Positions 37,178-44,906 of a stretch of 64,000 nucleotides of DNA are shown in pieces. Origin of the DNA: Sphingomonas hankookensis (lineage in GTDB: Bacteria; Pseudomonadota; Alphaproteobacteria; Sphingomonadales; Sphingomonadaceae); assembly GCF_028551275.1 (NCBI RefSeq), contig NZ_CP117027.1, positions 1 through 64,000 on the forward strand, read 5' to 3'. Each line of letters opens with the position of its first letter. Position 1 is the stretch's first letter. The position numbers and the translations under genes were made by a program. Below the pieces are notes generated by a model. That model had not been told where the DNA came from, ran no database searches, and saw only the letters and a list, made by a program, of their open reading frames with translations.

Positions 37178-38305
37178 GGTGCTACTCCTACTGCTCGATC
37201 GATCCAATATTGCTTTCTATCGATACGGAATTTTACACGATCTACGGGATAGTGCGGATTTTTGTTTGATCTATAAGGATGAAAAGCCGCTCCTCCTGCA
37301 TTTCTAGGTGCGCGGTGTGTAGATTGGCTTAGTTCAAAAAGTGATACTCTCGCATCTTGTCTCGAGTGATGTAGATCTATTCATTCTAATATTCCGTTCT
37401 TCTCAATATAGGGTGCTCTTACTTGCCGGGCGAGTGAGAGATTTGTTTCACCCTTTATTTTTAGGCCCCCAGTCTATATCTTGCTGATAGACTTTGTATT
37501 CATGACCCGTTCCTTGCGTTGGGGCCTGCCACTGTGCTTCGGAGAAGCGAGTACCAAGAGCGCAAGCTAATCCCAGCGGATCCACCCAACTCGTCGGGTC
37601 GGGCACATAGGCGTGGACGTTGATTCCCCCTTCGAAACCGATCGGGTCGGGGGCGGTGTAGCGGGCGACATGGGGGTCGTAATAGCGATGGCGGTTGTAG
37701 AGGAGGCCCGTTTCGGCATCCTCATATTGCCCCTGGAAGCGCAGCGGATTGTCGATTTCCGCCTCCGCGACCCGCGCTACCGCACCCCAGGCGGATAGCT
37801 CGGCGCGCCACGTCACGACGCCATTGTCGTTGACCAGTTCCTGCGGCGTGCCCAGTCGGTCGAGCTGGTAATGGTGCAGCACCACGCCGTTCGCATCGCG
37901 CCGGGCGATCGCCAGCGGCCGGAAACTGGCAGGCTCGTGGGGGTACAGCGTCGCCAGTGGGTCGGCGGGGGCCTCCCCTGCAGGCGCACTCGCCTCGGCC
38001 AGCAGCACGTCGCCGTCCCACAGGAAATGGGTGCGGGTAAAGGCGGGGGCCGGTGGATCGCCACCTTCATTGGCGGCATCGGGCGGCAGGATCGCCACAT
38101 CCTTCCACGCCCGCCGGCCGAGCGCGTCATAGCCGTAGCGATGGATGCGCGTACCGCTGCGCGACCGTTCTATCAGCTCGGCAAGGTGCCCCGCCCCGTC
38201 CCAGCGATAGCGACGCTCGCGTCCCTCGCCCGCGCCGATCAGTTCGCGCACGCGGCGGCCATCGGCGTCATACTCGAAGCGCCGGTCGCCCCATTCGTGC
38301 GGCAT
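37174..38305 (-). pseudogene. Rhs protein C-terminus with broken LHH (HNH/Endo VII) nuclease tip
   Basis: YD repeats and the Rhs core are visible (RRFEYDADGRRVREL, LHHYQLDRLGTPQELV, RFQGQYEDAETGLLYNRHRYYDPHVARYTAPDPIGFEGG), ending at the core boundary VDPLGLA. The tip begins WQAPTQGTGHEYKVYQQDIDW. The naive frame stops at 37448, but removing one G from the G5 run there opens a frame reading KGETNLSLARQVRAPYIEKNGILE. After an in-frame TGA it continues IDLHHSRQDARVSLFELS...AFHPYRSNKNP to a TGA at 37174. LHH plus the flanking residues identify an HNH/Endo VII-type DNase tip. The 5' part of the Rhs gene is missing beyond about 38305. Confidence 0.8.
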
Positions 38306-38593
38306 CGGGAGATCGCCGACAAGCAATGGAAGGTGACGCCCTGCCATATGCCCGGAGACGTTCGGCCGAAAAATCCGTTCTTCATCATGCATTCGCGGCC
38401 GGTCTATCAACTGGTCGACTTGACCAGGGAGCAACCCAAGCGCCCGGCCACCGACGAAGAGATCGCGCGTTACCCCGTTCTCGGAAGTTTCTTCCCGCCG
38501 TTCACCACCAAGATCGTCGAGAAGGCGGTCCGCCATCTGGATATCGACGCCAAGCTGATCGGCGTCGACCGTGCCGCAGGAACGGTGCACTGA
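38306..38593 (+). pseudogene. 3' fragment of an unrecognised gene
   Basis: About 95 residues are open up to TGA at 38593, reading HREIADKQWKVTPCHMPGD, then VYQLVDLTREQPKRPATDEEIARYPVLGSFFPP and VEKAVRHLDIDAKLIGVD. Codon positions look genuine. The fragment begins where the Rhs homology on the other strand ends, so the two were joined by a deletion or recombination. I could not assign a family. Confidence 0.4.
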
Positions 38594-38597
38594 CGCG

Positions 38598-39049
38598 CTA
38601 TTCCGGCTGACCGTCGATCAGCTGTTTGCGCAATTGCCGGTAGTAGCGCGCGGACGCTTCGTTGCCCGCGCGGTGGTGCGCTTCGGCGGCGGCGGTGGCG
38701 CCGGCGAAGCTGTTCTGGAAGGCGCGTTCGGAGGTTGCCGCCGCCTGGTCGATGCCGGGTCGCTCCGGCTCGGGCGTCGTCGCCACCATCATCCATCCGT
38801 TATCGTCCATCACGACGATGCCATAGCTTGCCTGCCCGGCCCGCGCGCGGCCGGCGAACACGCCTGTTCCAAGCGGCGCCCGCACCCGCCCCGCGCCCAG
38901 CCCGTCGGCCAGTCCCGCGCGGCATCCGCCGCCCAGCCCCCCATCACCGGCCCGCCCTCGACGGCGATGCGGCATTTGACGCCGGTCGCCGGGCCGGGAG
39001 CGGCGGCCAGCACGAGGGGGAGGAGGAGCACGCACCATCCACGCATCAT
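38598..39049 (-). pseudogene. Small secreted protein of unknown function, frameshifted
   Basis: From ATG 39049 the frame gives a signal peptide (MMRGWCVLLLPLVLAAAPGPATG) and VKCRIAVEGGPVMGGW. Then, near 38930-38945 in a G/C-run region, the plausible continuation moves to another frame (LADGLGAGRVRAPLGTGVFAGRARAGQASYGIVVMDDNGWMMVATTPE...RYYRQLRKQLIDGQPE). Each half alone is an odd protein; joined they make one periplasmic protein of about 150 residues. It may be a real mutation or a base error. It lies downstream of the TonB receptor on the same strand. Confidence 0.45.
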
Positions 39050-39064
39050 CGGCAACACCTCTAT

Positions 39065-39088
39065 CGGTCGACATGTCGACATGGCGAC
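39065..39088. repeat. 8-bp unspaced repeat cluster 1 (candidate partition site)
   Basis: There are three head-to-tail octamers (CGGTCGAC, ATGTCGAC, ATGGCGAC) just downstream of the siderophore receptor gene. They match the NTGTCGAC units around the partition genes. Confidence 0.65.
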
Positions 39089-39143
39089 ATTCCTGGTGGC
39101 ACCATCCTGCGGCAAGGCGCGCCGCAGGGAAAGGGCCTGCCCG

Positions 39144-41216
39144 CTACAGCCCCACCCGCGCCGTCACCAGCACCGATCGCGGGCTACCTGGCATGTTGAG
39201 CAGCGGCGAGCTGCCATGGCCCGACACGATATGGCGGCGGTCGAACAGGTTGTAGCCATTGACCTGCACCCGCACCGCCTTGCTCACATCGACCCATGCC
39301 AGCGCATCGGCGGTGACATAGCCCGGCAGCGTGGTGGTGTTCGCCGGATCGGCCCAGCGGTCGCCGACGACATTGCCGCCGCCACCCAAGCCGAACGATC
39401 CGAAATCGCGCACCAGCGACACATTGGCCTGATGCGTCGGCGTCAGCGTCGCCCCGCGCCCGATCAGCGCCGGCGTGGCCGAGGCGACGACCTTCGCATC
39501 GAGATAGGCATAGCCCGCCACCGCGCGCCAGCCATCCAGGTCGAGCTGCCCCGACAGCTCCACGCCGCGCGTGCGCTGCGTCCCGATCGGCAGCACGCGC
39601 TGCGTGACCGGATCGGTCCCCTTGATGCCGGTGCGCTTCAGGATGAACCCGGCCGCCTGCAGCCCGAGCCGCCCGCCCAGCAGCGTATATTTCGCGCCGA
39701 TCTCGCGGTTGACGGTTTCCTCGGGCGCGATGTCGGCATTGGTCGCGGCCAGCCCGAACTGCTCGGCCGAAGGCTGGAAGCTGCGGCTCCACGACGCATA
39801 ATAGGATTGCGCGGCGTCGGGCTGGAAGACGAGGCCGGCGCGCGGGCTCCAGTTGCGGTCGGTGCGCGCGAAATCGCTCTGCCCGGCAAGCCGCTGGTCG
39901 GTGCGCTGGCGATAGATGTCGTGGCGCAGCCCGACCAGCGCCTTCAGCCCATGGCCGATATCGACCAGGTCCTGGACATAGAAGCCGGTGGTGTCGAGCC
40001 GGTTGCGCTGGTTCGCCGACAGCGCGGTGAACGCGGCGTTGTTCACCACCGGATTGACCGGATCGGTCAGCGACGTGACCGCGACGACGCGGGTGGCGAC
40101 GGTCCGCGCGTCCTTCACCTGCCGCGCGATCTCCACGCCGTACAGGATGGCGTGATCCATGCCGGCGATGCCCACGCGCTGGGTCAGTTCGGTCTGGTTC
40201 GACCAGCCATCCTCGACCCGGTCGATCCCGCCATGGCTGAGCGTCACGGTCCGCGCGGCGGCGTTGACGGCGCTGGGCAGCGTGTTGCGGCGGTGGAGCG
40301 TATAGCCATAATGGCGAAAGCCGTTGCGAAGCGACAGGCTGTCCGAAAACCGGTGGAGCAACGTCGCGCCCTGCCCCAGCACTTCGGAGCGGACCGCGTC
40401 GGCGCTGCGGGCATTGGCGGCGCCATAATAGGTCTTCGAATCGACCGCGACCGGGCGGCCGTTCACCGCCGGGATGCCGAAGTCGTTGACCCGCCGGTCG
40501 GTCAGGTAGTCGGCCTGCACCAGCAGCGACGTGGGCCTGCCCCGCCCGAACAGGAAGGACGGCGCGATGGCGGTGCGGCGGAGCAGCCCCTGTTCGCGGA
40601 AACTGTCGCTGTCCTGATAGGCGCCGGTGACGCGCACGCCCACATCGCCATCGACCCGTCCGACGTCGAATTCGCCGCGGACATTGCCGAACGATCCGCC
40701 GGTGATCGCGACGCTGGTCACGTCGCCATCGGGTTTCCTGGTGACGCGGTTGATGAGGCCGCCCGACGATCCGCGCCCGTACAGCACCGCCGCCGGACCC
40801 TTCACCACCTCGATCCGCTCGACGTTCGACAGGTCGCGATAATACAGGCCGTCGTCGCGGAAACCGTCGACATATTGGTCGGCGATCGCCGAAAAGCCGC
40901 GGATCGTCACCTGGTCGCGCTGTCCGTCCCCCGACGAAAAGCCGACCCCGGCGACGTTCTTCAACGCATCCTGCACCGACAGCGCGCGCTGGTCGCGCAG
41001 TACCTCCGCCCCGATCACCGCCACCGATTGCGGCAGGTCGCGCAACGGTGCCGGCGTCTTGGCGATGGCGCTGCCCTGCGGGACATAGCCGCTGTCCTGC
41101 GCGGCGCCGGTGACGACGATTTCCTGCGGATCGGTTTCGGCGGCGGCGGTGGATGCACCTGGCGCAGCACCGGGCGCCGCCACGGCAAGCGCCGCGACGA
41201 TCGATAAAACAGACAT
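39144..41216 (-). CDS. TonB-dependent siderophore receptor
   Basis: This 690-residue outer-membrane receptor has a signal peptide (about 21-25 residues) and a TonB-box-like PQEIVVTG. The plug domain (about 50-170) has LPQSVAVIGAEVLRDQRALSVQDALKNVAGV and VERIEVVKGPAAVLYGRGSSGGLINRVTRKP. A 22-strand barrel ends in the aromatic/hydrophobic tail SVLVTARVGL. The plug motifs fit ferric hydroxamate/catecholate siderophore receptors (TIGR01783 type). A Fur-box-like palindrome lies 30 bp upstream, which supports iron-repressed expression. The ligand is unknown. Confidence 0.93.
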   Translation of the reverse strand: MSVLSIVAALAVAAPGAAPGASTAAAETDPQEIVVTGAAQDSGYVPQGSAIAKTPAPLRDLPQSVAVIGAEVLRDQRALSVQDALKNVAGVGFSSGDGQRDQVTIRGFSAIADQYVDGFRDDGLYYRDLSNVERIEVVKGPAAVLYGRGSSGGLINRVTRKPDGDVTSVAITGGSFGNVRGEFDVGRVDGDVGVRVTGAYQDSDSFREQGLLRRTAIAPSFLFGRGRPTSLLVQADYLTDRRVNDFGIPAVNGRPVAVDSKTYYGAANARSADAVRSEVLGQGATLLHRFSDSLSLRNGFRHYGYTLHRRNTLPSAVNAAARTVTLSHGGIDRVEDGWSNQTELTQRVGIAGMDHAILYGVEIARQVKDARTVATRVVAVTSLTDPVNPVVNNAAFTALSANQRNRLDTTGFYVQDLVDIGHGLKALVGLRHDIYRQRTDQRLAGQSDFARTDRNWSPRAGLVFQPDAAQSYYASWSRSFQPSAEQFGLAATNADIAPEETVNREIGAKYTLLGGRLGLQAAGFILKRTGIKGTDPVTQRVLPIGTQRTRGVELSGQLDLDGWRAVAGYAYLDAKVVASATPALIGRGATLTPTHQANVSLVRDFGSFGLGGGGNVVGDRWADPANTTTLPGYVTADALAWVDVSKAVRVQVNGYNLFDRRHIVSGHGSSPLLNMPGSPRSVLVTARVGL

Positions 41217-41245
41217 GATGACCTTCCCCTATCCCGCAATGCGGA

Positions 41246-41260
41246 TGATAGTAGTTATCA
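41246..41260 (-). promoter_or_regulatory. Fur-box-like operator
   Basis: On the receptor-gene strand the sequence reads TGATAACTACTATCA. This 7-1-7 inverted repeat matches the Fur consensus TGATAATNATTATCA at all but two paired positions. It lies 30 bp upstream of the receptor start codon in an otherwise GC-rich region. Confidence 0.7.
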
Positions 41261-41306
41261 ATAGCGTCCGCGCAGTGCAAGCGGGGGCGTAACGATCCTG
41301 ACCGGA

Positions 41307-41362
41307 TGCTCGACATATTGACCTGTCGGCATGTCGACACGTAGAAGCGCCGACATGCCGAC
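41307..41362. repeat. 8-bp unspaced repeat cluster 2, at the parA promoter/start
   Basis: Seven consecutive octamer positions in one register run into the parA start codon. The best units are ATGTCGAC (41331-41338), CTGTCGGC (41323-41330) and TGCTCGAC (41307-41314); ACGTAGAA is a poor unit. The position is that of an operator/centromere bound by a ribbon-helix-helix partner. Confidence 0.65.
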
Positions 41363-42008
41363 CATCGCGATCATCAGTCAGAAGGGCGGCGCGGGCAAGA
41401 CAACGCTCGCGCTGCATCTCGCCGCCGCCGCACAGGCTTCGGGCCGGGTCGCGCTGGTCGTCGATACCGATCCGCAGGCGACCGCCAGCCAATGGGCGGC
41501 GTGGCGCCAGGAAGCCCCGCCCGAGGTGATCGACAGCCCCCCGCCCCGCCTGGCCGCCAAGATCGCGGCGGCGAAGGAACAGGGGGCGGAGGTGATCGTG
41601 ATCGACACCCCGCCGCATGCCGACAGCGCGGCGCGCGCGGCGGTGGAGGCGGCCGACCTGGTGCTGATCCCGTGCCGGCCCAGCGCCTTCGACCTGTCGG
41701 CGATCCAGACGACGGCCAAGCTGGTGCAGCTGCTGCGCCGCCCGGCGTTCGTCGTGTTCACCGCCGGCCCGCCCAATGCGCCGCGCATCTATCAGGAGGC
41801 GGGCGAGCTGGTCGACGGGTTCGGCACGCCGCCCTGTCCCGTGCTGCTGCCCGATCGCGCGGCGTATCGCCATGCCAGCGCCGAGGGGCGGACGGTGATG
41901 GAAAGCGAACCCGCCGGCAAGGCGGCGGAGGAGGTTCGCGAACTCTACAAGTGGACATGTCGACAGCTCGACATGGCTGCCCCCCGTTTCAAAAAGGTCG
42001 CGTCATGA
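41355..42008 (+). CDS. parA: ParA-family partition ATPase
   Basis: This 217-residue short ParA starts at MPTIAIISQKGGAGKTT (ATG 41355), directly with the deviant Walker A KGGAGKTT, so there is no N-terminal HTH (type Ib). Walker A' VALVVDTDPQATASQWAAW and Walker B VIVIDTPPHADSAARAA follow. Type Ib ParAs work with small ribbon-helix-helix centromere-binding proteins, and such a gene overlaps the stop (ATGA). An upstream in-frame ATG at 41331 lies inside the octamer repeats and is less likely. Confidence 0.92.
   Translation: MPTIAIISQKGGAGKTTLALHLAAAAQASGRVALVVDTDPQATASQWAAWRQEAPPEVIDSPPPRLAAKIAAAKEQGAEVIVIDTPPHADSAARAAVEAADLVLIPCRPSAFDLSAIQTTAKLVQLLRRPAFVVFTAGPPNAPRIYQEAGELVDGFGTPPCPVLLPDRAAYRHASAEGRTVMESEPAGKAAEEVRELYKWTCRQLDMAAPRFKKVAS
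41949..41972. repeat. 8-bp unspaced repeat cluster 3, inside the parA 3' end
   Basis: Three octamers (AAGTGGAC, ATGTCGAC, AGCTCGAC) sit in the last codons of parA, just upstream of the ribbon-helix-helix gene. Confidence 0.5.
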
Positions 42009-42286
42009 GCCGCAAGCCGTCCTTCGCCAACCTGCGCGACCGCAGCGCCATCGCCCCCGCCCCCGCACCCGCAAAGGTCGCCGCCGCTGCCCCGGCACCC
42101 GAATCGGAGGCGAAAGGCCCGGCAAGCCGCCAGGGCCGCAAGCAGATCGCCGGCTTCTTCACGCCCGACATGTCGCTGGCGATGCACATGCTCGCGCGGC
42201 GACAGGACCGCAGCCTGCAGGCGCTGATGGCGGAGGCGTTCAACGATGTCCTTCGCAAATATGGCGAAAGTCCGATCGGCGACTGA
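42005..42286 (+). CDS. Ribbon-helix-helix partner protein (ParB/ParG-like)
   Basis: This 93-residue protein has a flexible Ala/Pro-rich N-terminus (about residues 1-45), then GRKQIAGFFTPDMSLAMHMLARRQDRSLQALMAEAFNDVLRKYG. The pattern beta strand, helix A, 'RSLQALMAEA' helix B is the RHH fold. The disordered N-terminus plus RHH core is how ParG and omega-type centromere-binding proteins are built; the N-terminus stimulates the ParA ATPase. It is translationally coupled to parA by ATGA. Its likely binding sites are the octamer clusters before parA and right after its own stop. Confidence 0.82.
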   Translation: MSRKPSFANLRDRSAIAPAPAPAKVAAAAPAPESEAKGPASRQGRKQIAGFFTPDMSLAMHMLARRQDRSLQALMAEAFNDVLRKYGESPIGD

Positions 42287-42287
42287 C

Positions 42288-42319
42288 ATGTCGATCTGTC
42301 GGTTCGTCGACCTGTCGAC
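42288..42319. repeat. 8-bp unspaced repeat cluster 4, directly after the RHH gene
   Basis: Four octamers occupy 32 bp without spacers (ATGTCGAT, CTGTCGGT, TCGTCGAC, CTGTCGAC), starting 2 bp after the RHH stop. This is the most regular cluster and the best single candidate for the core partition site. Confidence 0.7.
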
Positions 42320-42427
42320 ACGGCGTGCGGTGATGCGGCATATTTCGGCGGCGAACACCCGTATTTTCATTACCGACACTTAATGTCCGGCATGGACAAT
42401 CCGGTTCGCGGATTGCAAGAAACCCAC

Positions 42428-42568
42428 ATGGACCTCTCCCGCGAACTCCTCGCCTATGCCATTATCGGCGTCGTGCTGTTGATCGGCGGGCCGGCGCTCG
42501 CCGTCATGCTGCACCGCCGCAAACGCCGCAAGCTGCGCCAGCGCGGGATCAAGCGCTACGGCCATTGA
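42428..42568 (+). CDS. Small single-pass membrane protein
   Basis: This 46-residue protein (or 61 if it starts at ATG 42383) has one transmembrane helix (LLAYAIIGVVLLIGGPALAVML) followed by a strongly basic tail (HRRKRRKLRQRGIKRYGH). It lies between partition-repeat clusters 4 and 5. I do not recognise it. A membrane tether or peptide of unknown role is possible. Confidence 0.5.
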   Translation: MDLSRELLAYAIIGVVLLIGGPALAVMLHRRKRRKLRQRGIKRYGH

Positions 42569-42572
42569 CCGC

Positions 42573-42596
42573 GTGTCGACCTGTCGACAGGTCGAC
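42573..42596. repeat. 8-bp unspaced repeat cluster 5
   Basis: Three octamers (GTGTCGAC, CTGTCGAC, AGGTCGAC) begin 5 bp after the small membrane-protein gene. The remainder of the gap to 42857 has no recognised gene apart from the 22-bp motif at 42751. Confidence 0.65.
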
Positions 42597-42750
42597 CATG
42601 GTGCGAACGGAAGGATGAAGGCAGGGCGGCGTGCCCCGCATGCCGGACCGGCGCTTTCCTACACCGCCCGGCCGTGACAGGCTCCCGCCCACGCTCTGTC
42701 CCATCGTCGTCGCCCATCCCCCCGCCACGCGCTGCGGCAAACGCCGTGCG

Positions 42751-42772
42751 AGTGTGAACTTCGTGAACTTTG
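42751..42772 (+). repeat. 22-bp motif copy A
   Basis: AGTGTGAACTTCGTGAACTT continues with TG. The same 22 bp with a single change occurs on the minus strand at 63704-63725, upstream of another gene. It contains a direct repeat of GTGAACTT. Its role is unknown; a shared operator is likely. Confidence 0.5.
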
Positions 42773-42857
42773 CCACCTTTCGACCACATTTGGCGAAGGG
42801 ATCGGCCAGCCCCCGCCTGCACCGCGCTACGCCACCGGCCGCGCGGACCACGCCGCC

Positions 42858-43427
42858 CTACCCGACCGCCGCGAAATAATGATTGCCGCCCTCGTCCGCA
42901 TGGCTGCCGCGCAAGCGCAACCCCGCACCCTCCAGCAGCGCGCGATACCCGGCCTCGCCCAGCGACCGCGACTCCCGCCCGGTCAGCGTATCGGTCCAGC
43001 GGCACGCGACGCGCGGCGCGCTGAACAGGAACCGCCCGCCCGGCCGCAACGCCGCCGCGACCCGGTCGATCACCACCGCCTGCGTCGCGGGCGGCAGCAG
43101 GAACAACAGCCCGATCGCCACTGCGCCGTCGAAGCGCCGCCCGAAATAGCCGCTCTCCTCCGCCGTCTCGCACGCCGCCGGCGCCCCGGGCAGGGCATGG
43201 CGGAACGCGGCGAGCAGGCTGGGGGAGGGGTCGATCCCCGCCACCGCCAGCCCCGCCCCGGCCAGCGCCACCGCGATCGGCCGCCCGGTGCCGCAGCCGA
43301 TATCGACCACGCTGCCCCCGGCGGGCAGCTCGGTCGCCCAGCGCCGCACGACGTCCGCGCCGACGTCGCTGCGGACCGCGGCGAAACGCTCGGCCACCGC
43401 CTCCCAGCCATGGCTGGGGTCGCTCAT
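42858..43427 (-). CDS. SAM-dependent class I methyltransferase
   Basis: This 189-residue protein starts at MSDPSHGWEAVAERF (ATG 43427). The SAM-binding motif I is clear (SVVDIGCGTGRPIAVALA), followed by GIDPSPSLLAAFR (acidic end of strand 2) and FDGAVAIGLLFLLPPATQ. It matches the Methyltransf_11/25 group with no recognised substrate-binding insert. The substrate is unknown. Its 5' end abuts octamer cluster 6. Confidence 0.82.
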   Translation of the reverse strand: MSDPSHGWEAVAERFAAVRSDVGADVVRRWATELPAGGSVVDIGCGTGRPIAVALAGAGLAVAGIDPSPSLLAAFRHALPGAPAACETAEESGYFGRRFDGAVAIGLLFLLPPATQAVVIDRVAAALRPGGRFLFSAPRVACRWTDTLTGRESRSLGEAGYRALLEGAGLRLRGSHADEGGNHYFAAVG

Positions 43428-43431
43428 CGAC

Positions 43432-43463
43432 GATCCGACAGGTCGAAGTGTCGACATGTCGGC
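43432..43463. repeat. 8-bp unspaced repeat cluster 6
   Basis: Four octamer positions (GATCCGAC, AGGTCGAA, GTGTCGAC, ATGTCGGC) lie immediately upstream of the methyltransferase start. Confidence 0.6.
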
Positions 43464-43499
43464 GACATGGTTCGGTATGCCGGTACCCCGATCACCACC

Positions 43500-43584
43500 G
43501 TACCCCCGCGTAGGCGGGGGTCCAGAGCCGCATGGAACAGCGGCCTGCGTTCCGGACCCTGGACCCCCGCCTGCGCGGGGGTAC
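43500..43584. repeat. GC-rich inverted repeat, REP-like family copy 3
   Basis: The arms GTACCCCCGCGTAGGCGGGG (left) and CTGGACCCCCGCCTGCGCGG...GTAC (right) match copies 1, 2 and 5. It lies between the divergent methyltransferase and the convergent kinase gene end, flanked by octamer clusters 6 and 7. Confidence 0.85.
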
Positions 43585-43643
43585 GACCGGGTGAAGGGGA
43601 AGGTGAATTTGCGGCAAAATCGCAGGATGTCTGCGCACTACCC

Positions 43644-43675
43644 CCGTCGACCCCTCTACCTGTCGACATGTCGAT
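43644..43675. repeat. 8-bp unspaced repeat cluster 7
   Basis: Four octamer positions (CCGTCGAC, CCCTCTAC, CTGTCGAC, ATGTCGAT), with the second one poor, touch the stop of the sensor kinase gene. This is the last cluster; downstream only isolated units are seen, such as a pair at 49224-49239 inside a gene. Confidence 0.6.
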
Positions 43676-44754
43676 CACGCCGGCACCGTCAGCCGGAACG
43701 CGGTCTCGCCGGTGTCGAGCAGCGCCAGTTCCCCGCCATGCGCCCGCGCGATGCGGCGGGCGAGCGTCAGGCCGATGCCCGATCCGCCTGTCTTATCGGT
43801 ATGAAAAGGTCGAAAAATCCGCGCCCGATCGGCCGCCGCCACGCCCGCGCCGCTGTCGCGAACCTCGGCGGTGAATGCTCCGTCGCCCTGCAACCGCAAC
43901 GCCACCCGCGCCGGTGGATCGGCCACCAGCGCCGCCTCCGCGCCGTTCTGCAGCAGCGCCCACAGCGCCTGCACCATCTGGTCGCGGTCGAGGGTCGCGG
44001 TGCCGTCCGCCTCGATCGCCAGCGCGACGCTCCCGCCGAAGCGCGCCGCGAACAGCCGCGCCAGATCCTCGGCCAGTTCGTCCAGCGCGACCGGTGCCAC
44101 TACCGGATCGGGCAGGCGGGCGAGCTGGCGATAGGCGCGGGTAAAGCCCTCCAGCCCCTCGACCCGGCGGGCAAGCGTGGCGAGGATGTCGCCGAGCATC
44201 GCGTCGCCCTGCTGCGCGGCGGTCACCGCGCTGTCGGCCAGCGACACGATCGGCGACAGGCCGTTCAGCAGCTCATGGCCGAGGATGTCGACCATCTCGT
44301 CCTGCGCGCGGTCCTGCGCGGCGCGTTCCTCGGCATCGATGTCGATCAGCGCGGCGAGGCGGGTGGCATCGCTCAAGGTCACCGCATCGATCCGCCAGCG
44401 TCGCCCGGCATGGCGCACATGGGTGGCGCCGGGGTCGGCCAGCGCCGGCGGCGGGGCGGGGATGCGGTCGTCCGCCACGAACAGCGCGCGCGCCGCCCGG
44501 TTGATCGCGCGGACCTGCCCGCCCTCGATCCGCAGCAGCGGGACCGGCACCTGGTCGAGCAGCGCCGCGATCGGCCAGGTATCGCGCGCCGGTGCGGCCG
44601 GGGCAGGGGCGGGCGCCTGCCGCAGCGCCATCCAGCAGCCCAGCGCCAGCAGCCACGCGCTCGCGACCCTCGCCTCGGGCGTCGCCCTCACGCTGGGCGG
44701 GGCGGCGCCCGAGGCGAGGGTCGCGAGCGCGCGGCGCCGTTCGGAGGTCAGCAT
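43675..44754 (-). CDS. Sensor histidine kinase (NtrY-like)
   Basis: This 359-residue protein starts at MLTSERRRAL (ATG 44754). It has an N-terminal hydrophobic segment (VASAWLLALGCWMAL), then a PAS-like region (LLDQVPVPLLRIEGGQVRAINRAARALF). The phospho-acceptor region is DEMVDILGHELLNGLSPI, with the His in a Glu-x-x-Asn context like NtrY. The HATPase has N-box QMVQALWALLQNGAEAAL, DSGAGVAAADRARIFRPFHTDK and GGSGIGLTLARRIARAHGG. It is encoded downstream of a response regulator on the same strand, its probable partner. A 26-bp perfect inverted repeat lies in the N-terminal coding part. Confidence 0.88.
   Translation of the reverse strand: MLTSERRRALATLASGAAPPSVRATPEARVASAWLLALGCWMALRQAPAPAPAAPARDTWPIAALLDQVPVPLLRIEGGQVRAINRAARALFVADDRIPAPPPALADPGATHVRHAGRRWRIDAVTLSDATRLAALIDIDAEERAAQDRAQDEMVDILGHELLNGLSPIVSLADSAVTAAQQGDAMLGDILATLARRVEGLEGFTRAYRQLARLPDPVVAPVALDELAEDLARLFAARFGGSVALAIEADGTATLDRDQMVQALWALLQNGAEAALVADPPARVALRLQGDGAFTAEVRDSGAGVAAADRARIFRPFHTDKTGGSGIGLTLARRIARAHGGELALLDTGETAFRLTVPA
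44656..44731. repeat. 26-bp perfect inverted repeat within the kinase coding region
   Basis: The arms 44656-44681 and 44706-44731 are exact reverse complements separated by 24 bp. Both arms are coding (ATLASGAAPPSVRATPEARVAS). It could form a very stable hairpin in the mRNA shortly after the start codon. Confidence 0.9.
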
Positions 44755-44779
44755 GGCGGGTGCTTCCCCCAATGCGCGC

Positions 44780-44868
44780 GTACCCCGGCGCAGGCCGGGG
44801 TCCAGTTGGGAAGGCTTGTCCGCATCTCGCTGCCCTCCCCAACTGGACCCCGGCCTGCGCCGGGGTAC
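44780..44868. repeat. GC-rich inverted repeat, REP-like family copy 4 (variant)
   Basis: The arms GTACCCCGGCGCAGGCCGGG and CTGGACCCCGGCCTGCGCCG...GTAC carry a CCCCGG variant. The pairing extends to about 31 bp per arm (outer AGTTGGG/CCCAACT). Confidence 0.85.
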
Positions 44869-44906
44869 GGGGAAGGGGGCCAAGGGGAGCTATCGCCATA
44901 CCCATC

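Noticed and set aside
38571..41340. Long frames on both strands overlapping the TonB receptor
   Set aside because: The 690-residue receptor on the minus strand accounts for this DNA. The other frames have Arg/Gln/His-rich composition typical of shadow frames in high-GC sequence.
41307..41362. parA starting at the ATG at 41331
   Set aside because: This start would put the octamer repeats inside the coding region and adds residues before the Walker A motif that ParA type Ib proteins do not have. ATG 41355 gives a canonical start.
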